Assembly (NCBI GenBank): GCA_009773665.1
Contig: WSYE01000007.1
Coordinates: forward strand, 1-64,000
Source: Desulfovibrionaceae bacterium
GTDB taxonomy: Bacteria; Desulfobacterota; Desulfovibrionia; Desulfovibrionales; Desulfovibrionaceae
DNA: 64,000 bases
Direction: 5' to 3'
Below the pieces are notes generated by a model. It was given only the letters and a program-made list of their open reading frames with translations. It did not search any database and had not been told where the DNA came from. The first letter of the stretch is position 1. Each line of letters starts with the position of its first letter. The translations under genes were made by a program, and so were the position numbers. Shown here piece by piece: positions 1-6,680 of the stretch.

Positions 1-569
1 CCGAGTTCGAGTCCGTGCAAGTGACGCCCGACACCCCACGCTATGACGGCATTTTCCTGGGACGCCTGCACCCCCAGAAGGGCCTCCTCGATCTGGTGAT
101 GATCTGGCGCAAAGTCTGCGACGCCAAGCCCGGCGCGCGTCTGGCCATCATCGGCGGAGGCAGCGACTCCTGGTTTGCGCGCCTGAAATCAGACATCGAC
201 GCCGCAGGGCTCACCGCCAACGTGGACCTCTTGGGGTTCAGGCAAGGGGCTGAAAAGGTCCGCCTGCTCAAAAACGCCGGATGTTTCTGCATGCCCAGCC
301 ACTACGAAAGCTTCGGACAGGTTGCCGTGGAGGCCATGGCCTGCGGGCTGCCCGTGGTGGCCTACGATCTGGCGATTTATGACGAAATCTTCCCCGGCGG
401 CATGGTGCGACACCCCCAGGGCGACGTTGCCGGATTCGCCGCCACCGTGGTCGATCTGATGGACAACAGCGAACGCCGCGCCAAGCTAGTGGCCGAGGCC
501 GCCCAAGTGGCCTGCCGCTTCGATTGGGAACAGATCGCCCGCGATGAGCTGGAAATGGTGGGGAAATAA
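1..569 (+). CDS. Glycosyltransferase family 4, C-terminal part (cut by left edge)
   Basis: The frame is open from the window's first bases (EFESVQ... precedes the first possible GTG at 15), so the true start lies outside the window. What remains is the C-terminal Rossmann half of a GT-B glycosyltransferase: a nucleotide-sugar strand (IFLGRLHPQKG) and the donor-binding motif YESFGQVAVEAMACGLPVV, which is the E-x7-E signature of GT4 enzymes. Such enzymes transfer a sugar from an NDP-sugar to a lipid or glycan acceptor in the cytoplasm during surface polysaccharide or LPS synthesis. The acceptor cannot be told from this fragment. A palindromic repeat lies about 40 bases after the stop. Confidence 0.85.
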   Translation, partial: EFESVQVTPDTPRYDGIFLGRLHPQKGLLDLVMIWRKVCDAKPGARLAIIGGGSDSWFARLKSDIDAAGLTANVDLLGFRQGAEKVRLLKNAGCFCMPSHYESFGQVAVEAMACGLPVVAYDLAIYDEIFPGGMVRHPQGDVAGFAATVVDLMDNSERRAKLVAEAAQVACRFDWEQIARDELEMVGK

Positions 570-606
570 GCTGGAGGAGACAATCGGGCTCCGCCCTGTG
601 TCGCGA

Positions 607-635
607 TTATGAAAAACATGAAATGTTTTTCATAA
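607..635 (+). repeat. Palindromic gene-end repeat, copy 1
   Basis: A 13-base perfect dyad TTATGAAAAACAT / ATGTTTTTCATAA with a 3-base loop, preceded by GTGTCGCG and followed by an AT-rich stretch. It lies just after the glycosyltransferase stop codon. Two relatives, in the opposite orientation, are at 32948-32977 and 33453-33483. In every copy GTGTCGCG sits on the gene side of the dyad. It may act as a terminator or mRNA 3'-end stabiliser, which is inference. Confidence 0.75.
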
Positions 636-702
636 TTTAATCAATGGTTTTTCGTGTGTTGCGTTGCGACACACGATGGAGTCGGGCTCCGCCCGAACCC
701 GC

Positions 703-753
703 AAGGGCTCTGCCCTTGACCCGCCAGGGGCCCAACGTGGATCATCCCCCTGG
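703..753. repeat. GC-rich fold-back intergenic repeat, copy A
   Basis: Two consecutive hairpins: AAGGGCTCTGCCCTT (703-717), then CCAGGGG (724-730) paired with CCCCTGG (747-753), joined by GACCCG. The same arrangement recurs at 11729-11771, after the TolC-like gene. The rest of 570-864 holds only this repeat, the palindromic repeat at 607-635 and the hairpin at 821-855. No gene is seen there. Confidence 0.6.
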
Positions 754-820
754 ACCCTGCAATGTGCTTCGCGTCGTACGCGGGCAGGACAGACTCCGTC
801 CGTTACGTCTGTCAATCTTT

Positions 821-855
821 GCTCGGCCCATCGCGCACAACGCGATGGGCCGAGC
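821..855 (-). terminator. Strong hairpin after the AttH-like gene
   Basis: A perfect 15-bp stem GCTCGGCCCATCGCG / CGCGATGGGCCGAGC with a 5-base loop, starting 10 bases past the stop codon of the minus-strand gene at 865. The downstream side is A/T-mixed (AAAGATT) rather than a clean U tract, so intrinsic termination is probable but not certain. Confidence 0.6.
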
Positions 856-864
856 TCATTTATA

Positions 865-2028
865 TCAGTACCTCGCCGTAAAGGCCTTGTTGTATCCGGT
901 CAGCTCCACGTACCCCTCGCCGGTGACGGGCTTGCCGTCGACGGCGCCGACGGCCCGCACCAGCCCCTCCCAATAATTCACTCCGGTCGAAAGCGGCGTG
1001 TTCATCTCCTGGTCGGGAATTTCCGGCGCGAGCGTAAGCGCGATGCCCGGCGCGGTCAGCTTCCACCCAGCCGGATACCGGGCTTTGGAACGCGGACTGG
1101 TCCAGCTTCCGGTGGAAGCGAGCGTAAGCTGCGACGCGCTGATGCGCGTGGTCCTGCCGTCCGGCGCGATCAGCGTCCCCCCAGTGGCCGGGCCAAACCC
1201 GCCCTTCTCGACGCGCAGAAAAAACACCATCAGGTCGGAGCCGTCCGACAGGCGCAGGCTGAACCAGTCCCACCCCGATATCCCCGGCTCCAGCGGCGCG
1301 GACGAATACTCCTGGTCCATCCAGGCTTCCCCGGTAACTGGTATCGTTTTGCCGTCAAGCTGGATGCTCCCGGAAACCTCCATGCGCGGGATGGAATAGT
1401 AGCAGCTGGCGCTCTCCGGCTTGACTCCCTTCTGGCTATAGCCCCGCTCCCCGTGGGCGATAGGGCCTTTCCTGGGGGCAAGAGCCAGATCGTAGGAGAA
1501 GTCCGGGCCACGGGCTTCAAGCCGATGCGCGTCAGATGCGATAGCTAGACTCCAGTCGCGCAGGAAGATGCGCACGACTTGCCCGTCTTTCCCGGCGGGG
1601 TTGCCAGTTTCGTCCGTGCCTGCGGCCGTCGGGGCGGTTCCGGGCGTTCCGGGTGTGCTCCACCCGGCAAGATCCAGCGCCGCGCGCGACACGGCCTCGT
1701 GCTGGCGGTGCCTTCGGCGCGATACGTCGGTGATGGCCGCGTGGCCCAAAAGTATCTGATTGGTGCGCCAGCCCGTGGCATGTTCAGGTTCGCCGGGTTT
1801 GATGCGGCTCCTGAAGATGGTGAACTGGAACCCGTAGCGCTCGCCCGACGGCCCCTTGAGCGCCCCCGTGTAGTACCACCACTCTGTCTTATGGCCGGGG
1901 TGCGGCCCGTGGTCGCGCGGAAATTCGAAATCGCACGGCCCGGTCACGGGCGCGAACTCCTGCGCAAAGACCTGCGAGGCCAGAAGCAGGCACAGCGCGG
2001 CAAGCAAAACGATATGCGTTCGTCTCAT
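865..2028 (-). CDS. Secreted CrtC/AttH-type lipocalin-domain protein
   Basis: 387 aa. The ATG at 2028 overlaps the permease stop (ATGA) and opens a clear signal peptide (MRRTHIVLLAALCLLLASQVFAQ), so it is preferred over longer frames. The mature protein has hallmarks of the CrtC/AttH family (predicted secreted hydrolase, COG5621): KTEWWYYTGAL near the N-terminus, WMDQEYSS in the middle, and ELTGY near the C-terminus. Family members are lipocalin-like beta-barrels; some hydrate or bind hydrophobic molecules such as carotenoids. It is the last gene of a cluster with an ABC ATPase and an FtsX-like permease, matching attE-attF-attG-attH order. That suggests it handles a lipid or hydrophobic cargo in the periplasm. 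The cargo is unknown. Confidence 0.85.
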   Translation of the reverse strand: MRRTHIVLLAALCLLLASQVFAQEFAPVTGPCDFEFPRDHGPHPGHKTEWWYYTGALKGPSGERYGFQFTIFRSRIKPGEPEHATGWRTNQILLGHAAITDVSRRRHRQHEAVSRAALDLAGWSTPGTPGTAPTAAGTDETGNPAGKDGQVVRIFLRDWSLAIASDAHRLEARGPDFSYDLALAPRKGPIAHGERGYSQKGVKPESASCYYSIPRMEVSGSIQLDGKTIPVTGEAWMDQEYSSAPLEPGISGWDWFSLRLSDGSDLMVFFLRVEKGGFGPATGGTLIAPDGRTTRISASQLTLASTGSWTSPRSKARYPAGWKLTAPGIALTLAPEIPDQEMNTPLSTGVNYWEGLVRAVGAVDGKPVTGEGYVELTGYNKAFTARY

Positions 2029-4601
2029 CGTTCCCTCAGGATCAGCGCGGGCGTTCGCGACAGCGCGGCCCGGCAGGCAGGCGGCCCGGCAGCCAGCACC
2101 GCCGCCAGGATGAGCGGCAGCGAGAGCGCCAGGGCGCGCCAGTCCAGCAGGTACACGAACGTCCAGCCGAAGGACTGCCGATTGATCACGTAGATGATGA
2201 TCACCGACAGGGCCAGCCCGCCGATGACGCCCACGATCTCCCCGGCCAGCCCCAGATACACCGCCTCCCAGAGCACCATGGCCGTTATCTGGCCCCGGCT
2301 GGCCCCCACGGCCAGCAACGTGTTGATCTGGCGCATGCGCTCCAGCACCCGCACCGTGAGCGTGACGCACACCCCGAGCGCCGCCACACCCAGCGCGATC
2401 ACCAGGAGCACTCCGGTGATGGCGAAGGTCTCGTCGAAAATGCCCGTCACCAGCGTGTGCAGCCCCGTACCGGGGACGCCCTCCACGCCCGGCCCCCAGG
2501 GCTCGGCCAGCATCTGCGCGCGCAGGGTCTCGGCCTTGGCGGTCAAGTCGCCGCTGCGATCCTTGAAGTACACTCGCAGGCCGCCCGCGCCAGATTCGCC
2601 GCCAAGAGCCGTAAACGCGGTAAGATCATAATAGGCCTCGCCGCCGCGCGTGCGGTAGCTGCGAACCACCATGGCCACCACGGCGTCCACCTCGGCCGCG
2701 CCCACCTGCACCTGGAAGCGGTCCCCGGCTTTCAGCCCGGCCTGATTGGCCAGGGCCTCGGCTATTGCCACTCCCTGCCCGGAGAGCAGCAGGGCTTCGG
2801 CGTCGGGCAGGCGCTCCAGCACGGAAAAGCGCGAATACTCGAGGAGTCCGGGCATATCCGTGGCCTCGAACTGATACGCCGTATTCCCCAGCGTGAGATA
2901 GCGCCGCAGGTAGGGAACCACCTCCACGTCGCCGCGCGCGGCCAGCCATTCGGTGAGCTCCGGGGGCAGGGTGTCGCGGTAGCCGTTCAGCTCGGCGTTG
3001 GCCGGACGAACGAACAGGTCGCCGGTGACGGTCTGGTCCAGCCAGGTGACGAAGCTGGCCCGGAAGCTGTGGATCATGGTGGAGAGCGCCAGGAACAGGG
3101 CCATGGCCGTGGCCAGTGCGCCCACGGACACGGCGGCCCGGTTGCCGCCCCGCCCGGCCTGGGCCGAAGCCAGCTCCGCCGGGACGCCGCCCAACCGGGC
3201 CAGGGGCGCCGCCAGGGCGATGGTCAGCCGAAGCGCGAAGGGCGAGAGCAGGGCCAGCCCCGTGAACAGCAGAAAGATTGCCAGATAACCGGGCAGCGGA
3301 AACCCCGTCGGCGACGGCAGGGTGCTCACCGGCCAGGAGCTTGCGGCCAGAGCGAATCCCGTCAAGGCCCAGAACCGTCCTGCGGACGCGCTATGGCTCT
3401 CCTCCTGGCGATGGATGGACATAGCCTCGCGCGGGGACACGCGCATGGCCCGCACCGCAGGCCCGATGGAGGCCAGAAGCGACACGGCCACGGTGACGCC
3501 AAGCGACAGGCCGATCTCCCGTGGATCGAGGCTCGCGCCCTGGACAGCCACGCGCACGAACAGGTTGTTCACCGTGGAGCTGACGCCCTGAAGCATCCAG
3601 CCTGTGAACACCGCCGCCACGGGCATGCCCGCCAGCCAGCCCAGCGCGCCGAGCATCCCCCCCTGAAACAGGAACAGGGCGGACACCGTCCCCGGTCCGG
3701 CCCCCAGGGAGCGCAGCACGGCCAGCTCCTTGCGGCGTGAGGCCGCGTCCAGGGAGACAAGGCTGTACACCAGGAACATGCCCACGAAGAGCGACACGAA
3801 AGAGAGCACCGTAAGGTTCAGCTGATAGGCCTGAATCATGGCCAGACCGGATTCACGGGCCTCTCCGGGCGGCGCGGCGTGGACACCCGGCCCCAGGATG
3901 CCCTGTACGGAGTCGGCTGAGACGCCCGGAGCGAGCTTCACGTCGATGCGGTCCACCTTTCCGACCAGTCCCAGGAACTCCTGTGCGGTGGAGATGTCCG
4001 CCACCGCCAGATTACCCGCCTCGACCCCGGCCAGACCTTCTGGAGCAAGCACCGCCAGCACAGTGAACGAAGCTTCTCGCCCGCCGTGATGCAGGGTGAA
4101 GTGCCCGCCCGGCTCCACGCCAAGACGCTGGGCCAGGGGCTTGCCCAGGAGCACGGTGCCGGGCACGGCCATGAGGTCCATCCAGTTGACGCCCTGGCCC
4201 GCCTCGCCAGTGCTTCCTGCGATGGAGAATCCCCGGAAGGCCCGGTCCAGCAGGGGGTCCACCCCGATCAGGCGCACCGGATTGCCCGAATCGTCCTTCA
4301 CGTAGGCTGAGATCACCGGAGAAGCCTGGGTGACGCCCGGCAGGCGCAGAAGCCGTCCCACCAGCGAGTCATCCACCCGGAAACCAGGCGCGGCCACGGC
4401 CAGCGAGGCCGTGCCGGTGAAGGCGTCCATGCCCTGGCTGAAGGCCTCCACCGAGGCGTTCACTGCGAGGCGCACACTCAGGAAAACCGAGGCCCCAAGT
4501 CCCACGCCCACGATAACCGCCAGGGAACGCCAGAGCCTGAGCCGCCACTGGCGCAGCACGAACCAGCAGGCGATGCGCGCGAAATTCAGGAAAGGTCGCA
4601 C
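2025..4601 (-). CDS. ABC transporter permease, double FtsX domain
   Basis: 858 aa integral membrane protein. An N-terminal membrane segment (about residues 15-35) is followed by a large periplasmic domain, an FtsX-type three-helix bundle (about 260-390), then a second membrane and periplasmic repeat ending in another FtsX bundle (about 730-850, LVIALGVAALGVCVTLTV...). This duplicated layout is typical of AttF/AttG-like or LolC/E- and MacB-related permeases, which extrude or extract lipophilic substrates rather than importing solutes. The start overlaps the ATPase gene by 16 bases and the stop overlaps the AttH-like gene by 4, so the three are almost surely co-translated. Confidence 0.9.
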   Translation of the reverse strand: MRPFLNFARIACWFVLRQWRLRLWRSLAVIVGVGLGASVFLSVRLAVNASVEAFSQGMDAFTGTASLAVAAPGFRVDDSLVGRLLRLPGVTQASPVISAYVKDDSGNPVRLIGVDPLLDRAFRGFSIAGSTGEAGQGVNWMDLMAVPGTVLLGKPLAQRLGVEPGGHFTLHHGGREASFTVLAVLAPEGLAGVEAGNLAVADISTAQEFLGLVGKVDRIDVKLAPGVSADSVQGILGPGVHAAPPGEARESGLAMIQAYQLNLTVLSFVSLFVGMFLVYSLVSLDAASRRKELAVLRSLGAGPGTVSALFLFQGGMLGALGWLAGMPVAAVFTGWMLQGVSSTVNNLFVRVAVQGASLDPREIGLSLGVTVAVSLLASIGPAVRAMRVSPREAMSIHRQEESHSASAGRFWALTGFALAASSWPVSTLPSPTGFPLPGYLAIFLLFTGLALLSPFALRLTIALAAPLARLGGVPAELASAQAGRGGNRAAVSVGALATAMALFLALSTMIHSFRASFVTWLDQTVTGDLFVRPANAELNGYRDTLPPELTEWLAARGDVEVVPYLRRYLTLGNTAYQFEATDMPGLLEYSRFSVLERLPDAEALLLSGQGVAIAEALANQAGLKAGDRFQVQVGAAEVDAVVAMVVRSYRTRGGEAYYDLTAFTALGGESGAGGLRVYFKDRSGDLTAKAETLRAQMLAEPWGPGVEGVPGTGLHTLVTGIFDETFAITGVLLVIALGVAALGVCVTLTVRVLERMRQINTLLAVGASRGQITAMVLWEAVYLGLAGEIVGVIGGLALSVIIIYVINRQSFGWTFVYLLDWRALALSLPLILAAVLAAGPPACRAALSRTPALILRER

Positions 4602-5323
4602 GCGCCCTCCGACATCTGGCCATCCTTAATGCACAGGGTGCGGTCCGCCAGATGGTCGGCCAGCGCGCCGTGGGTGGCGATGAGCACCGTTCGCCCGAAG
4701 TGCCTGCCGAGCTCCGCCAGATAGTCGGCCACAGCCTGACCGCTGACGCTGTCCAGGTTGCCGGTGGGTTCGTCGGCCAGGATGACGGGAGGGTCGTTTA
4801 TCAGGGCGCGGGCGATGGCCGTGCGCTGCATCTCGCCGCCGGAGAGTTCCTCGGGCAGGTGCGCGGCCCGGTGACTGAGCCCCAGCCAGTCCAGATGGGC
4901 CATGGCGCGGGGGCGTACGACGGGGAGCGCGTCCCCGGCCAGAAGTGCCGGAAGGCAGACGTTTTCCAGCACGGTCATGGTGGGCATCAGGTTGAAGCTC
5001 TGGAAGACCATGCCCACGGTGCGGCGGCGAAAGTGCGTGAGGTCGGCCTGGGAGGCGCGGCGCAGGTCGCACCCGGCCACGATGAGTTCGCCCCCGGTGG
5101 GCGTGTCCAGCCCTGCCAGGAGCGAGAGCAGCGTGGATTTTCCCGAACCGCTGGCCCCCTTGAGCAGCACCACCTGTCCGGCCATTATGCGAAAGGTCGC
5201 GCCGTGAACACCGGCCACGTCGCCGCCGCGCGTGTGATAGACGCGTGTGAGGTCTGTGGCGGCCACCACGGCACTGCCCGAACTCACGCCGGATGTCCCG
5301 GCTGAAAATTGAGGGGTAATCAT
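4586..5323 (-). CDS. ABC transporter ATP-binding protein (LolD/MacB type)
   Basis: 245 aa ATPase. It has Walker [11 protein letters not shown]-loop [12 protein letters not shown], signature LSGGEMQR, Walker [14 protein letters not shown] and the switch histidine in IATHGAL. The GNLDS D-loop and the NLMP region are usual for LolD/FtsE/MacB-class ATPases that drive FtsX-type permeases. It is the first gene of the three-gene ATPase-permease-lipocalin cluster and would power that permease at the inner membrane. A start further in ([13 protein letters not shown]) is possible, because no good ribosome-binding site precedes the ATG at 5323. Confidence 0.93.
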   Translation of the reverse strand: MITPQFSAGTSGVSSGSAVVAATDLTRVYHTRGGDVAGVHGATFRIMAGQVVLLKGASGSGKSTLLSLLAGLDTPTGGELIVAGCDLRRASQADLTHFRRRTVGMVFQSFNLMPTMTVLENVCLPALLAGDALPVVRPRAMAHLDWLGLSHRAAHLPEELSGGEMQRTAIARALINDPPVILADEPTGNLDSVSGQAVADYLAELGRHFGRTVLIATHGALADHLADRTLCIKDGQMSEGACDLS

Positions 5324-5416
5324 CCTAGGCGGACTATCGCCCAGTGCGGGGACGGGGTCAAGCCCGGGGCGGGATCATCTGGAGTATCAGAAACAGCGGG
5401 CCGCCACGCAATCAAC

Positions 5417-5791
5417 TCAGGGCAGTTCCAGCGAGGAATAATACGCCGCCCAACGGGCTATCTTTCCTTGCTCGTCGAGTTCGAACACTTCCAGGGCGTC
5501 TTTGTTGAATATCGTCGTGCAGTGCATGGCAAAGCCCCCGACTCCCGCATAGACGCATTTGACATCAAAACACACATGCGGCAGCTGGGTCATGATCATC
5601 CTCAAGTAGTTGGCGATGGCTTCCTTGCCGCGCAACACGCCGTCTTCAACCTTGAGGAGCTGATACAACAGAGGGCCGGACATGGTCGCATCGTCACGGA
5701 ACATACCGAGCAGCGCGATGTCGTCATGGCTGTTCCATGCCGTCACGAACGCTTCAGCCGTCCTCCTCGCGGTAGCTACGTCCAGGATCAT
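5417..5791 (-). CDS. SnoaL-like / NTF2-fold protein
   Basis: 124 aa. The pattern TAEAFVTAWNSHDDIALLGM, followed later by a hydrophobic strand carrying the tail of the cone (VYAGVGGFAMHCTTIFN) and ending in FELDEQGKIARWAAYYS, is that of SnoaL-like NTF2-fold proteins. Members bind small hydrophobic ligands or act as isomerases or cyclases, but many have no known reaction, and none is assigned here. It lies between the TPR gene (40-base gap) and the ABC cluster (93-base gap), all on the minus strand, so it may share a transcript with either. Confidence 0.75.
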   Translation of the reverse strand: MILDVATARRTAEAFVTAWNSHDDIALLGMFRDDATMSGPLLYQLLKVEDGVLRGKEAIANYLRMIMTQLPHVCFDVKCVYAGVGGFAMHCTTIFNKDALEVFELDEQGKIARWAAYYSSLELP

Positions 5792-5831
5792 GATCCCCCC
5801 TCGACCTGGGACCCAGGCCTGAGTTGCCTGC

Positions 5832-6635
5832 CTACTCCCCCAGCGCCTTTTTCGCTTTGGCCAGGGCCTTCACGGCCATGTCCAGGCCGGGCTTGGCGGC
5901 CAGGGATTTCTCGGCGTCGGCCTTGGCCTCGGGCCACTTGCCTGCCTGGGCCTTGATCTGCGCCGAGGCGGCCAGCCACAGCGGGCTCTCGCCGGTCTTC
6001 TTGCGCACGTCGTTTAAGAGCTTCAGTCCCGGCTCGGTTTCCTTGAGCTTCGCGATGGCGGTTACCAGCAGGTCGTAGGCGCGGGCGTTGTCCGGGCTGG
6101 TTTCGATGGCTCCGCGCAGGTATTCCAGCGAGGCCTTGTAGTGCCCCTTGTCCATGAGTTTCATGGCCAGCATGGGGAACAGGCCTTCCTCGTCCACATG
6201 CAGGGTCACGGCCTCGCGGAAGCTGCGCTGAGCTTCCAGGAGATTGCCGTCCTCCAGGAGCTTCATGCCCTTTATCACCAGCTGGTCGATCTTCAGTTTG
6301 CGCTGGCGCATCGCCTCCAGAGACTCTGTCTCGATGTCCTGTTGCACCTTCTTGTACACGGCGGCCATGTACTGGAAGAGCTTGGCTTCCTCGCCCTTCA
6401 GATAAGGGACGCCCTTGGGAACATACTTCAGGACGCGGGCGATCTTGCTCACGTTGGCGAAGGCTTCGCGGAAAAGGCTCTCCACCTCGCTCCGGTCGGT
6501 TCCGGGCAGCTTCACGGTGACGAAGCCCTTCAGGGCCGAGGCCAGGGTGGCCAGGGCTTTCAGATCCTCGTTCTTCAGGTAGGCGGCCTTGCAGCGGGCC
6601 AGATCTTCCTTGATGGTCTTGGCGGTGATGTTCAT
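5832..6635 (-). CDS. TPR-repeat cytoplasmic protein
   Basis: 267 aa, no signal peptide, rich in K, A and E. The C-terminal half reads as consecutive 34-residue helix pairs: LLEDGNLLEAQRSFREAVTL, then LMDKGHYKASLEYLRGAIET, then LKETEPGLKLLNDVRK, then AGKWPEAKADAEKSLAAKPG. These are tetratricopeptide repeats, which mediate protein-protein contacts. The first 120 residues have no recognisable domain. The gene starts 45 bases past the polA stop on the same strand and could be co-transcribed with it. The partner is unknown. Confidence 0.85.
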   Translation of the reverse strand: MNITAKTIKEDLARCKAAYLKNEDLKALATLASALKGFVTVKLPGTDRSEVESLFREAFANVSKIARVLKYVPKGVPYLKGEEAKLFQYMAAVYKKVQQDIETESLEAMRQRKLKIDQLVIKGMKLLEDGNLLEAQRSFREAVTLHVDEEGLFPMLAMKLMDKGHYKASLEYLRGAIETSPDNARAYDLLVTAIAKLKETEPGLKLLNDVRKKTGESPLWLAASAQIKAQAGKWPEAKADAEKSLAAKPGLDMAVKALAKAKKALGE

Positions 6636-6680
6636 GCCCCGGTTCTTCCCCGTTTATCGTGCTTGCAGTGTCTGCCCGGC

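Noticed and set aside
865-2370. A longer (501 aa) start for the AttH-like gene
   Set aside because: The extension is antisense to coding sequence of the permease; the ATG at 2028 gives an overlap and a signal peptide.
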